From Caprella mutica (lineage: Eukaryota > Arthropoda > Malacostraca > Amphipoda > Caprellidae): a stretch of DNA of 64,000 bases. How positions within the stretch are numbered: position 1 is the stretch's first letter; each line of letters opens with the position of its first letter. The translations under genes were made by a program, and so were the position numbers. The stretch lies in NCBI GenBank assembly GCA_947561585.1, contig CANNZV010001134.1, forward strand, positions 115,604 to 179,603. The letters are read 5' to 3'. Under the pieces are notes generated by a model. That model saw nothing but the letters and a program-made list of their open reading frames with translations, ran no database searches and was not told the origin of the DNA. Of the stretch, positions 47,183 through 58,454 are shown in pieces.

Positions 47183-50100
47183 GACCTTTTGATCACTTCA
47201 GAATTAACCTTCAAGAATTAACATCATTCGTTATTTGTTCTTTTATTTGGTTCACATTATCAGGCTGGGAGGCATTTACATCATTTTACAAAAAGTGAAA
47301 TAACCCCACAAAATATAACCTCAAGCAGTTAAATCTTGACTCCTCTGAGGCCATTCAATGGCCTCAAATTCAATCGAATCTTGATGTTCAAAAGCATCCC
47401 ACATGCAGTCATTCATTGTCTAGTATTCTGTCTACTGGGGTACCATCCTGCATTCACTATACTAGATTCAGAGTTTCTCCATTAATGAATATGTCTTAGT
47501 TCCTGGAAATATCCGCTGATTCAACACAAGGGTTCTTAAAATCGTGCTATTTTTTGGAGATTAAAACCACTCTTTTGATAAACAAGGTTTGAAATAAGCT
47601 CTCGCAAGAGCAATTTCACCACCCTCTACTTCTGAGCTGTAGAAAAACTATTAGGAATATAAAATAAATAAATATGTGGTTATAAGTGACAAAAATCTGC
47701 ATTAACCAAAGAAAACCAGACGAAGATACGATGTTTTTTGTTAAAGTTATGGGGATTTTAATTTCGTATCCATTTTTTTTACTCATACTGTACAGTTGGT
47801 TAAATAGTTGGTTAAATATTATATAACGATTTTCCCATGGTTGTTTGTGCAGTGTACGGATGCCTCGGAAAAGTGTTTAACCCGCATTATAGTACATAAA
47901 GTATGTAATCTAATATTGTAGGGTCACATCTGTGCATTCGTATGTGCGTATTTGTTTATGTGCAGAAGAGTCTAAAATTCGTATCAAGGCGTAGCGTAGC
48001 TTGTAAGTCAAATCGAAAATCAAGATGAATTAATTTTCTCTTTTTGTTATTTTTGGAAAGCATAATTTCAAGGTTGGAGTTATATATATTATTGAAAAAA
48101 AAATAGGCAAATATTTTGATTAGGTTCGCTATATTTTCTCAATACAGATTTTATAAGCAAAACATTAAAATTAAAGGAATTGAGACATCCTGCACGACAA
48201 CATAATTAATTATACTTACCCTGAGTTAAGAACACAGTTCATATTTTTATAGAGTGGACATGAATTATATTTTTCATACATTCACATTCGTTTATTTAAC
48301 TATAGATAATGTATATTGTTTAATGTATTGGTTTTCCTTAGCGCCCAATTTACTCACACGGAAATTAAAGAAAATTTCTAATTCATTATTTACTATATAA
48401 TTTTCGATGTTCCTAGAAAAACTTAACTAACATTTTATAGGAATATCCAAAGATAAGAAATGATAATATCTACGGAAACCTCAATATCAGCTGTTCATCC
48501 TGTTACAAACAATAGTGTCTCAAATTTGTTTCACTCTGAACCCATTAATAAAAACTGAATTCACTGCATCGTTTTGAGTGAACTAATCTGATGATCCCTT
48601 AAAATGTGATGAAATGCATTAGCCAAATGAAATCCCTGACTACAAAATGTTCCATGGCATAAAAGTACACTTGTCTGTATCGTTCAATCTGCATACATGC
48701 GTAATATAATCAAAGTCCGTGTTTCATAACGAACCTCTTGAAGTTCTTTTCTTGCTTTTTAGCAATTAAATCAGATTGAATTGCTGCTCTCAAGCTTCAA
48801 GAATATGTATGTATTTGTGTCTCCATGACTCCCTCTGATATCTCAGTTGTGATGTATATTCTACTACTGTGTTGCCATTAGATATAGAAAATATATCCGA
48901 GAAGAAGAAAAAAAGTGATTTGGGTAATTTGAGCAAAGTTAATACTTAGATTTTTTTAAATAATATTTAAAGTGAAGCTGTCCCCATATTTCAAACTTAA
49001 ACTAAATCTGATATTATTGTATGATTGATGTATATTTAGATCTTATAAATATAAAAATTAGTGAAAAAAATAAAGGAAAACGAAATAAACATTAGAATTT
49101 TTAAAATAGATCTTCAGAGTCTTATCAATTTTTTACCATTTTTCAAAAATAAAATACTGTAAATCTCCCTATTTATCAAGATGAAAATAGACATATATTA
49201 AATCAGTTATCTAATTTTCATCAAATTATATTGATATTTCCCTGTATTTCTCAAACGAATTTCGCTTACAGAATTCATTCTGTTTTATTAAAGGTATTAT
49301 ATCTTGAATAGAATGATGTTGTTGTACAACAATAAATGTTTGATATTTGATATTTGAAGTAGAATCATTAGGAAAACAAAGAGCTATTTATATGTAAATA
49401 TCGGCTGTGAAATTTATGCATAAGCCCCATTCGCATTAGGAATTTAATTGTTCTGTATTCAATATTTATGTTCAATGAATAATTCATTGAGAATTTATAA
49501 ATTAATAGACACTTAATCTCAATGAAATTAATGACAATCTCGTATAGCCAAAATTATATATCTATCCCATTTAATTAAATCTGATTCGTTTGAAAATAAT
49601 TAATGAAACAGTTCATATATTAACTATAATAGAAGCTACTTCTTTATCACCTGACAAAGTAATTAAACTACCTACTTCAACAGTTGATTAAACAACCGCA
49701 AGAGAATTCACGGTGGTAATTAATTTGCTTGATTTCAATTTTTAATTAAGTCACCCCTGAATATTTATGAACCACTTAAACTTTTTATCACACAGACCCC
49801 ACACATTTAAGTTCACCGTACAACATCTTTTTGTTGTCACGTGATGTGTTGGTAAAATGTAGAGTGAGTGATGTCTGTTTTTCTGTGATATCAAACCAAC
49901 CAAAGAGTTAATCATACATCCATTAAATCTCTTCAGGACGAAGAAGCAATGCTCGAGATGTCAGACTCTGTAGTCGTTCTTCACGTCTGCAAGTAAAAAG
50001 AGACTGCACTTAGCGTCACAGTCTAAATAGAACAACATTGTATGGGAACACAATGAATAGACCCACATAAATCCTAATATTTAAAAGCACACACAGATGT

Positions 50101-51635
50101 ATAATATATAATAGTTAGTACTAACGTGCTCACCTGAAAAATAATTACCAAACACAGTATATATTGTGAGTGAAGATCTATGGTAGGTAACAGCTCTAAT
50201 TTAACGTATTACTTTTAAATAAAAATATACGAGACAGTACATAGATAAAGAAATTCGACATCTCATGTCATGTTATGTACAAGTTTACTCTCATTTTATG
50301 TGTATAAATTTCCAAAGTAATTTGGGCAATTGCATTAGCAGAAAATAGCTACAATTTACTTTCTAACTTTTTATCATGTCTAGTTGCTACCCAAAGATGG
50401 TACTTTAAATTGCAGCACCTCATATCTCGACACTTTTTGCGCAATTATGTAAATTTTGGCAAGTTAATTTGCTTTCGATAGCATCTCCGCAATGTTTTTA
50501 AGAAGATTAGAGCAGTAAATAAATTGCAATGTCTGACCATAAACACCATTTCTGTAGTTATTGTCATGACAGTTGGTCTCAAACAAAAGACTGGGTGGAT
50601 GTTTGGCGTACAAATGAGGCATGACAAAGCAATTAGATTAAACCCATCATCAGATCCTTATTAAGATTGCATTCAAGGGGTGCCTGAATCATGGCAAGAA
50701 TCAACTGCCAAATACACATCTAGTTAAATATTAATGGCTGTCTGTATTTACCCAGCACACTGACTGCTAGGCGTAATTTGTCCTTATTAAGATTCGCATA
50801 TCTTAGCTCTATAAATCATTCATTTATTTTACTTTAAATCTCTTATTTGAACATTAAATTATATAGAAATATTCAATGATGTATTGAACAAATCTTCTTC
50901 TCATCATTTTTCTCCTTATAAAGTTTTAAGGGATACTATTTCATTATCATGACCTAGATATTTATATAACTGTTTTCGATACTATGTGATATATCGATGA
51001 GAAGAGTTTTATTTTATTCATTGTGCACTTTGTTTTCAAAGTGCTTTTAAAGTTGTTTTCAAGCAACTTCAAAGCTTCAATTTTCTAATCTTGGTTTACA
51101 TTTTATTTCTTCATTTAATTGCACTTTTATTACAATCTTACGTTACAGATTTAAGTCACCAGAGGAAGGTTTTTTTTACATTTTTAATGTTATGGTCGTT
51201 CATTCATAGCTTTGTAGATTTGACAGTTGTTTATAATAACAATATGAAAGCTCAGGTAGAAACTACTCACAAATTATTCACGTTAGTATCATATTCTACG
51301 AAATTTATTGTAGTACAATAGAAAATATTTTAGGTTGTTCAATATACTCCCTTGTACAATCTAGTCAACATTAAAAACCACTTAAGATCACTTCACAACT
51401 TGATTAAGAGGTACTTATAGCCACCCAGTCATATGGTATCATTTATTTCAAAACGGAAAATATATTAAATCTTCTTAATTATTAAAATTTGAAAAAGAAT
51501 TTTTTTTTTGAATTGCTTATACTATATTTTATTTCTGAAATTGAGTTAGTTATATGTAACCTTTATTGCATATATGCAGACATAACCCTTTGTGTTCCGA
51601 ATTAATTTAAAAGTTATAAAAAACGAATATTTTAC
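47183..51635. other. AT-rich sequence with an old inverted copy of R; no gene recognised
   Basis: Apart from the diverged repeat at 47590-47995 and a 19-bp palindrome GAGGCCATTCAATGGCCTC at 47347-47365, nothing is recognisable. Frames at 50445-50627 (minus) and 51091-51321 (plus) lack known domains. Confidence 0.4.
47590..47995 (-). repeat. Diverged inverted copy of part of repeat R
   Basis: On the minus strand this matches about 46725-47012 of copy B: 'ctcgcaagagcaatttcaccaccct', 'gttaaagttatggg.attt.aattt.gtatc', 'gtaat.taatattg.aggg.cacat.tgtgc.ttc' and 'cagaag..t.taaaa.tcgtatcaa'. An insertion of about 60 bp separates two matching blocks near 47830. Together with copy B it forms a long, imperfect foldback. 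Confidence 0.8.
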
Positions 51636-51648
51636 AACATCTTTGTAA
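51636..51648 (+). repeat. 13-bp target-site duplication, left copy
   Basis: aacatctttgtaa, repeated exactly at 53608-53620 just after the 3' untranslated region of the Penelope-like element. Confidence 0.78.
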
Positions 51649-51698
51649 AACTAATAAAACTAAAATAAATAACTAATAAAACTGATTATATAAATAGT

Positions 51699-53345
51699 AT
51701 GGAAAAAATAGTCTCCGATCAGAGTAAGTTTGAATTAATAACTGAGGACATTAAAAGATACTCGCTTTCTATCGAAACTAAAATTAACACTCTCTTAAGA
51801 AAAGTAAAAAATTTGAAGATGATATCTGGGGACCAATATAATAGTTGTTTTGTGTCGGGTTCAGGTCCAGGTATATTATATGGCTTACCTAAGATTCACA
51901 AATCTGACTTTAAAGATAAATTTCAGTTTAGACCAATATTTGCAGCATATAATACTCCATCTTTTAAACTAGCAAAATTTTTAGTACCTATTCTTAATCC
52001 TATATCTACCAATAGTTACACTTGCTCTAACTCTTATGAATTTGTTAAAGATATTACCAATTTTAAATGTAACAACTGTATAATGGCCTCGTTTGATGTG
52101 GAAAATTTATTCACTAATGTTCCCTTGACAGAAACAATCAATATAATTTTAAACCAACTTTTTTTAGATCCCTCCTCCATAGTTTCAGGTTTAACAAAAG
52201 AATTTTTCAATAAAATTTTACAGTTATCAGTTTTAAATAGTTTTTTCCTATTCAATGGTAAATTTTATAAGCAAATAGAGGGCCTAGGCATGGGCTTACC
52301 ACTAGGCCCAACATTCGCAAACATTTTTATGTCGCACTTTGAACAAAAGTGGCTTGGCGAATGTCCACCTAATTTTAAACCTATTTTTTATCGAAGGTAC
52401 GTTGACGACACTTTTTTATTATTCAGAGAGCGAGGTCATGTACAGTTGTTTTTAGATTATTTTAATAGCAAACATGTTAATATCAATTTTACTCAAGAAA
52501 TAGAGCATAATTCGCAATTGTCATTTTTAGATTGTACAGTAACTAGGTGTAGAGATCATTTTAAAACTTCTGTTTTTAGAAAATCTTCATTTACAGGTTT
52601 AGGAACAAGTTTTTATAGTTTTTGTTCATTTAATTTTAAACTCAATTGTATATCAACCCTAATTTTCAGAGCTTATAATATATGCAGCAATAATTTTAAC
52701 TTTCAGAAGGAATTACGTTTTTTAAAGTCATTTTTTAGAAATAATGGTTTTTGTACTAATTTTTTAGAAAAACAGATTAAAAAATGTTTAGCCAAATTTT
52801 CAAAACAATCAAATAATCAACCAGAGTCACCTACCAGCACGGACGATATATTTTATGTTTCTCTTCCATATTTCGGAAAGCAATCTGAAAATTTAAAACA
52901 TGACATTTTAAAAGTTTTTAATAAGTTTTTTCCATCTGTTTCTTTTAAAGTAGTTTTAGTCAACAAATTTACAATAGGATCATTTTTTAATTTCAAAGAA
53001 AAGCTTCCGCTTTGCATGCTCTCTTCCGTTGTGTATCACTTTAGTTGCGGGCAGTGCCCGTCTGATTACGTGGGCATGACGTCACGTAATCTTTATATGC
53101 GGATAGCAGAGCATGCAGGGCGGAGCTATAGAACCAATAATATTTTAGCATCTCCACCTCATTCTTCCATTAGAGACCATACTGAACAGTGTAATAGTGC
53201 AATTTCCATAGATAATTTTAAGATTTTAAACTCTACCTCAAATAGTTCAGACTTAAAAATTTTAGAATCTCTTTATATTTTTAAAAGCAAACCTTCATTA
53301 AACCTCCAGAATAGTTCATTCCCTCTTTTAATTGTAGATAGCTGA
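51699..53345 (+). CDS. Penelope-like reverse transcriptase with GIY-YIG endonuclease, N-terminally truncated
   Basis: A 548-residue uninterrupted frame. RT motifs in order: GILYGLPKIHK with FRPIFAAYNTPS (fingers, about residues 54-90), FDVENLFTNVPL with the first catalytic Asp at 133, GLGMGLPLGPTFANIFM from 195, YVDD at 234-237, and LSFLDCTVTR around 270-280. The C-terminal part (about 385-548) carries the GIY-YIG nuclease: Y446 with the C450/C453 pair typical of Penelope, DYVGMT at 456-461, an Arg in NLYMRIAEH, and a distal Glu in LKILESLYIF. The RT copies element RNA and the nuclease nicks the target. The family normally has about 200-250 more residues at the N terminus, so this is a 5'-truncated copy, and the ATG is simply the first one in frame. 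The lack of any stop suggests recent insertion. Confidence in the family is very high, and in activity low. Confidence 0.95.
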   Translation: MEKIVSDQSKFELITEDIKRYSLSIETKINTLLRKVKNLKMISGDQYNSCFVSGSGPGILYGLPKIHKSDFKDKFQFRPIFAAYNTPSFKLAKFLVPILNPISTNSYTCSNSYEFVKDITNFKCNNCIMASFDVENLFTNVPLTETINIILNQLFLDPSSIVSGLTKEFFNKILQLSVLNSFFLFNGKFYKQIEGLGMGLPLGPTFANIFMSHFEQKWLGECPPNFKPIFYRRYVDDTFLLFRERGHVQLFLDYFNSKHVNINFTQEIEHNSQLSFLDCTVTRCRDHFKTSVFRKSSFTGLGTSFYSFCSFNFKLNCISTLIFRAYNICSNNFNFQKELRFLKSFFRNNGFCTNFLEKQIKKCLAKFSKQSNNQPESPTSTDDIFYVSLPYFGKQSENLKHDILKVFNKFFPSVSFKVVLVNKFTIGSFFNFKEKLPLCMLSSVVYHFSCGQCPSDYVGMTSRNLYMRIAEHAGRSYRTNNILASPPHSSIRDHTEQCNSAISIDNFKILNSTSNSSDLKILESLYIFKSKPSLNLQNSSFPLLIVDS

Positions 53346-53470
53346 TTTTTATCTTTTTTTTATATTGTTTTTTTTTATTATCTTCATTTTATCATTTCTC
53401 TTTCACTTTTTAATTTTTTGATCTTTTCTTTTATCTCCAATAAATTTTGTATAACTTTTTAAAACTCATT

Positions 53471-53525
53471 ACAGATGCATTCTTTGATAATGATTCATGT
53501 ACTGAATCGAAACGTCAGATTTTAT
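53471..53525 (+). ncRNA. Hammerhead-ribozyme-like motif of the Penelope-like element
   Basis: TTGATAA (53484-53490), a stem TGATTCA/TGAATC with a five-base loop (53491-53508), then CGAAACGTC (53508-53516). The ending GAAACGTC is the conserved GAAAC plus GUC cleavage site of the minimal hammerheads known in Penelope-like elements. The first box should be CTGATGA and is altered at two positions, and stem I has only three clear pairs (TCT/AGA). The fold is probably inactive or weak in this copy. Confidence 0.5.
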
Positions 53526-53607
53526 AAACTATGAAAATTTTAACTTTGTTTTTAGCCTTCTCCTTCATTTTAAAATTGTGCAGAATTCCTGTAAATTTTA
53601 TTCAATA

Positions 53608-53620
53608 AACATCTTTGTAA
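53608..53620 (+). repeat. 13-bp target-site duplication, right copy
   Basis: Exact copy of 51636-51648. Confidence 0.78.
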
Positions 53621-54158
53621 TATTATAAATAGGTAAAGAAAGCATATTGAACAATATAAATTTTATATACAATTTTTTTTTAAAATCAAAAAATTATTGT
53701 GTTGAACTAATGTAAGTGTACACATGTGCTCTAATATATGAAAGAGTTCATCAAACCATTCAAGGAAAATATCTCAAAAAAAAAAAATAAAAAAAAAAAC
53801 ACTCGAAAACGGACGTACATGTCATCTTAGGGCATAAGGAGTTAAAATGATTTACATGTGCAGACTTTAAATGATTTAAACAAATCTAACCTATCTCAAG
53901 AAACATGCATCAAGCAAGATACACAAATTTAAGTGCATTACACATGTTTTTGTATGCATATTTTGTTTACAGTAGCCACTGCAAACACATTGTGATATGC
54001 AGACCTATAGATCATGAAGAATGTTGTTAAGGACCCACCAAGCAGTCTCTATAGTTGTGCCCATTTTAACGTGCTTTCTGTAGCACTAAATTGTTATACT
54101 AAATCATGTGGTCATCCTTTAAAAGTTTATCTTAAACTCATCTTAGCTTAATTCATTT
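53621..54158. other. No recognisable feature
   Basis: AT-rich, with poly-A-like runs near 53777-53800. No gene or repeat seen. Confidence 0.5.
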
Positions 54159-54255
54159 CCAAACCATATAAGAGAATAGTTAGAGTAAAGGCTAATCTTA
54201 GAGCTGAATGATGCTTTTTAATATAGTGATTATTTATATACCTTATATGGTTTGG
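54159..54255. repeat. Short inverted repeat with 14-bp arms
   Basis: ccaaaccatataag (54159-54172) pairs exactly with cttatatggtttgg (54242-54255). It may be the outer part of a larger structure that includes the hairpin at 54297-54386. Confidence 0.75.
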
Positions 54256-54296
54256 CACAATCTCTCTCCATATAACTTTAACAGTTATCGACATGC

Positions 54297-54386
54297 ACTG
54301 AGAGCAGGTTATGGTGGGCCCATAGAAGATTGTGAAGAGATCTTACATAATCTTCTATGGCCCCACCATAACTTTCTTTCTGGATG
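54297..54386. repeat. Small hairpin repeat H, copy 1
   Basis: The left arm gttatggtgggcccatagaa (from 54308) pairs with ttctatggccccaccataac (to 54372). The stem is about 35 bp with few mismatches and a 12-nt loop. Related hairpins with the same 'gagaaagttatggtgggg...gaagatt' arms lie at 55604-55705 and 57787-57871. Confidence 0.85.
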
Positions 54387-54465
54387 GTAGTACCTTTATA
54401 GGATGTTTTAAGTGTGTTAATTTTTCTTATGGTCGAAAATATTAATACTCAACTGGAAATCCATA

Positions 54466-54560
54466 TTATCAGAGGTTATTTAAACTCTGCGTTGAAGGTT
54501 TTTAGTTTCAAGCTTTCGAATAGAAAGATTTCTATTCATCATCAGGAGAAAGGTGGAAAA
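54466..54560 (-). mobile_element. PLE-3'-end-like arm, inverted relative to 54946-55015
   Basis: On the minus strand this reads CCTGATGATGAATAGAAATC, then TTTCTATTCGAAAGCTTG, then AAACTAAAAACCTTCAACGC and AGAGTTTAAATAACCTCTG. The CTGATGA-stem-CGAAAG order is the hammerhead-like layout seen in Penelope-like 3' regions, here with a canonical CTGATGA box (54539-54545) but no clear cleavage site. The part from TTCGAAAGCTTGAAACT to AATAACCTCT repeats in inverted orientation at 54946-55015. Confidence 0.6.
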
Positions 54561-54857
54561 CCTGGACCTGATAATGAATTTTATGACCAATGGATTTATG
54601 TTGGATACCGTCTTTCTATTTCAGCTATCTATCCTATATTTTATTAATATTAATTAATCTATTAACAATTAAAAAGTGAGACAAAAATTAGAGAGTTCTT
54701 TTTAGTCACTACCTACAGCTATTGCTGACTACATTAATTCTCAAGAATAATTGTACTTTCCATATATCTGTAACAAAATCAAATGTGTTTCATTTTTCTC
54801 AAGTGTTTTCTTGTTTCTATGTATGTCCTCTATTCCTAATGCGCTACTTGTTGCTAT

Positions 54858-54952
54858 ATGTGTGTCCTCTTGATACATATATGTGTCCTCTTGATCCTAA
54901 GTGTGTCCTCTTGATCCTAAGTGTGTCCTCTTGATCCTAATTGTGTCCTTTC
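54858..54952. repeat. 20-bp tandem repeat, about 5 copies
   Basis: Units tgtgtcctcttgatcctaag with decay at both ends (gatacatata, cctttcaatt). It lies between the two inverted PLE-end-like arms. Confidence 0.85.
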
Positions 54953-55015
54953 AATTCGAAAGCTTGAAACTGAAAAAAACCTTCAACGCAGTGTTTAAAT
55001 AACCTCTAATATTAT
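54946..55015 (+). mobile_element. PLE-3'-end-like arm, plus orientation
   Basis: ttcgaaagcttgaaactgaa, aaaaccttcaacgcag and tttaaataacctctaatatt match the minus strand of 54466-54527. A further weak copy of 'ttcaacgttgagtttaaataacc' is at 60297-60320. The hammerhead first box is missing here. Confidence 0.6.
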
Positions 55016-55603
55016 GATTTTTTTTTTAGTTAATATATTTTTCATTATTTTGAGTTTCTAATTATACAGTTATTATTTTGATATTGATGAATTCGAAACT
55101 ACAATATTGTGATGTAGGATTTTATATGCAATGTAATTCAATCAATTACAGTCAACATTGATAACATTTACAGTAAATGAAAATTAAAAACATGTAGTCT
55201 GTTTAGTACTACAAAAAAAATATAATTTGGTTATCATTTATATAAATTTAAAACAGTGTATAAAACCTCTTTGAACAAGAACATATTTCACATTTTTATT
55301 TCTTGATTTAATAATAATTAACTTAACTTAATTATTATTTTACCAGTTGCATATTTGTGTCACCTCGGGGTAACTAAATTAAGCTTATCTCTAAGAGATA
55401 ATACATGTCACCAAAGAGATAAGAAAATTCTTCTTCAAATTTGAAGAAATAGAATTAAAGTTATTTGGAAATAGAAATTAATAGGCTTTACTTTATTTGC
55501 ATTGAGTTGACAGAAATTAATTTTCATCTATATAGAGAGAAAAGGTAGTCTAACGATCTTTATTGCAAATAAAATTGAATATTGACATATGTACATATTA
55601 TTT
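55016..55603. other. No recognisable feature
   Basis: AT-rich sequence, no gene or repeat seen. Confidence 0.45.
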
Positions 55604-55737
55604 AGTACCCAGAGAGAAATTCATTGTGGAGCAATCGAAGGAAAGAAGAGAAAACATCTCTCAATATTCTAATGCCCCACCATAACGTTCTCTCTAAGTA
55701 GTACTTAATTAGCTTTCTGAGAGAAATTATGATGGGG
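55604..55737. repeat. Small hairpin repeat H, copy 2, with an extra half arm
   Basis: 55604-55640 (agtacccagagagaaattca) pairs with 55663-55705 (gccccaccataacgttctct...agtact). A further half arm, 'tttctgagagaaattatgatggggc' (55713-55737), follows in the left-arm orientation. Stem mismatches are more numerous than in copy 1. Confidence 0.75.
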
Positions 55738-56456
55738 CTGCAGACGATTAATCTGTACCCCTTAATCTTAAACATAACTATCTCTTTGGGTATATCAGCA
55801 CACACAGAAAAATGTGAAACACCCATGTTTTTAACGTTTCACGTAAACACTTTCAATCTCTTGAAACATAAGAGTATGTTAAAATTATTGTTGGTGCACT
55901 TTATTGTCACGTTTTTTGTGACTAAACTTATAAAGTACACTATATACACATGCGTAGCTAGCAGATGAAAATTCATGGCTTGGTCATGCAATACCCTCTT
56001 AATTTTCGATACCCCCTCTATAAACTTCCCTCTAACTAGATGTATGTTTTTTCACATCATAACATCAACCAAGATTAATTATATCTGGCGTGATCAGTGT
56101 ACAGCAACATAATGACGTACTATCGCTTCATTAGCTGTGCTTTGATAATAATTAACAGGTGAATGCACCGTAATGGAGAGCAGCATGGGGAGGTTGTGAT
56201 CCTGTAACTGTGAATTTAATTCAATTATTCGGTCCAATATAATATGTGAAGTTTGAAATGAAAAGCGAAGATTGATTAGTATTAGTATTATTTCTATCAA
56301 TTGATTAATTAATTTCAAATAATTTCAGAATGATATACAATATAGGTAAAGTCATGCTATCTGTATTCAAAAATACAAGCATTACAAATATTCTTTATTA
56401 AATATATATTTCTTTCAGTCCACTATATATTGGGTTTCATTTACTATGTATTAATC
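55738..56456. other. No recognisable gene
   Basis: Short frames at 55729-55968 and 56094-56318 have no recognised similarity. Confidence 0.4.
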
Positions 56457-57370
56457 TACAGAGTGACCCAAAAAGATTTACTCATGAAATTCTTCGAAGG
56501 AATTATTTAGAAATATATTATGAACCAAATAACATCAAATTTCAAAATGGCAGCCTCTTTGGCCACAGAAAAATGGCTGCCTCCAAGATGGACCACATTG
56601 CGAAGTTTATAGAATTGATGTCAAGATTTACGGATGGCCACATTTTTGTGACCCAAAAGATCTAGAAAAGAGCTTTGTACTACATTTGAGTCATATCCAC
56701 CGCGTGGGTGGTGCTTATAGTCTTGAGTGACTTCGGAGGGCCATGGTAGGCATCTTCCTGTACCAAATTCAAATAAATATGACTGTTGACTTTGATTCCC
56801 ACTTTGATGAGAGTCAAAGGATATTTTGTTATACCCATTATACCCTGACGGAAGCAGACTTCTGGCGTCTCTCCAGAGTTACGAACATCAACATAATCAT
56901 TCAAAATATGTTTACTGATTATAGTGAGCTACAGAGCTAGAGCTTTTACAGAAAACAACTTCCTGTAGGCTCAAATCAAAACCTTTCCTGCGGATCGCTT
57001 GAGCTCTTGTAACATCATCATTCATCTGTCCAGGCATTTCTTCATCAGAAATTGGCTATCTAGAGTGCTCTTTAACTTCAAAATCGCATTAATCAATCTT
57101 TGCATTGATGATTTGGAGACACCCATCTGATTAGAAATACTTCTCGCACTTTTTGCGGATTTCGGGATATCGGTCAAGTTAGGTCACTACAGAAAACACA
57201 CTTTTGGTTTAAATTGACCGCTTTCTTCATGGAATTGGTTTACTGTAAGTTATGCCGGACTACTCATATTCTTTCAAGGCGTTGCAAACTGCATTACGAT
57301 ACACTTTGAACAGTTTGACGATATCATTGGTGCAAACAACTCCAGATTTAATCAGACAAACAAATAAAAT
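56457..57370 (-). pseudogene. Decayed mariner-family transposase with one terminal repeat
   Basis: On the minus strand, from about 57360: a helix-turn-helix remnant (TNDIVKLFKVYRNAVCNAL), a second DNA-binding part (ARSISNQMGVSKSSMQRLI), then a catalytic-core remnant in the open frame 56680-56904 (MGITKYPLTLIKVGIKVNSH). This is followed by traces of the DSAPAH block at about 56690-56710 (TTHAVDMTQM) and of the SPDLNPLDF-xMWSILEA block (LDINSINFAMWSILEA) near 56570-56620. Order and spacing fit mariner DD34D transposases, about 345 residues. Many stops and frameshifts make it dead. At the 3' end, 56457-56485 reads (minus) taaatctttttgggtcactc, a mariner-type terminal repeat. The opposite terminus was not found. 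Confidence 0.82.
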
Positions 57371-58454
57371 GTATCCTCGAAAATGTATATGAGCTTTGCT
57401 AGGTATATTATAGTGGCCAAACATATTTCAAAGGGTTATATCATACTAATTTATGTTTTGCTTGGTTCTATTATATACTAAAGTTTTTGAACTGTAGTTA
57501 TTATATATGTCATATCAAGGTTTCTTTATTCCTGACTCGTATCTCTCCTCATTATCATTTTCTTTTTATTATCCTCTTTATTGAGATTCTTGATTCCAAA
57601 GTTCATGATTTTCCATTCCATAAATAATCTCTTTCATGAATCTACATTCCATATTATATAAAAATCTAGCTAAACTTCTAAATAATTAAATTAACTTTCG
57701 ACTAATTCAAGATATAGTATGTGACTATATGTTAGAATGAATTACACGTCAATGGAACAAGATATATCTCTAAATAAGATAATATCCCAGTGAGAAAGTT
57801 ATTTTAGCTTTAGAAGATTAACAGGAGGTCGCATCTTAATCTTCGGTGTCCCATCCATAACTTTCTCCTAGAATTAATGGGGCAATAAGATGTCCAAGAG
57901 TTGTGTTACATAAACATATATAAATAAGTTTTGAAATTAATGTAAATTCTTATATAACGTTCTTCATCAATTTTATATTAGCAGATAATCGCTAATGTGA
58001 TGTATAAATCTAACATTTGATCATTAATAATTAAGTAACTGATAAGTTAATAGGTTAAAAATGTTGGATTAAAAACTTAACTCTTGTTTTATTCTTCTTT
58101 TTTTCAATGGAAAAATATTGTCTTAAAAAGAAGAAAATAATTAACCGTCTCGTTATTGCATGAACAATGTCTCCAATCTTAACTGAATTGTTGTTTCAAT
58201 TAATACTACAATATATTTCCCTTAATACAGATGTAGTATAATATATAAGGCTTATATTTTATTATATTTTATTATAAGTGGATCCGGACCAACTCTGCAA
58301 ATTCCATATTGCGGGAAAAAAGCTAATCTTGGCAAAAATGTGCTCAAATATTTTCCATTGATGTATATATCTTAACCACGAAGTTATAGTTTCAAAAATA
58401 ACAGAGAAAAATTTACTTTTTCTCAATTTTGTATTTGAATATCAGAACTTTTTT
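57371..58454. other. AT-rich sequence; contains a hairpin repeat, no gene
   Basis: Besides the hairpin at 57787-57871 nothing is recognisable. Confidence 0.45.
57787..57871. repeat. Small hairpin repeat H, copy 3
   Basis: Left arm ccagtgagaaagttatttta ... tagaagatta; right arm taatcttcggtgtcccatcc ... ataactttctcctag. The arms pair with several mismatches. Same arm sequences as copies at 54297 and 55604. Confidence 0.75.

Larger units (their letters stand above)
51649..53607 (+). mobile_element. 5'-truncated Penelope-like element insertion
   Basis: Bounded by a 13-bp direct repeat, and holding the RT/endonuclease frame at 51699-53345 and about 260 bp of 3' untranslated sequence with a hammerhead-like hairpin. 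Upstream of the ATG lie only about 50 bp and a stop at 51666, so the usual N-terminal region and the upstream partial terminal repeat are missing. It is a different subfamily from the two other PLE fragments in the window. Confidence 0.82.

Noticed and set aside
52034..52255. 73-residue minus frame inside the PLE
   Set aside because: Antisense shadow of the RT frame.
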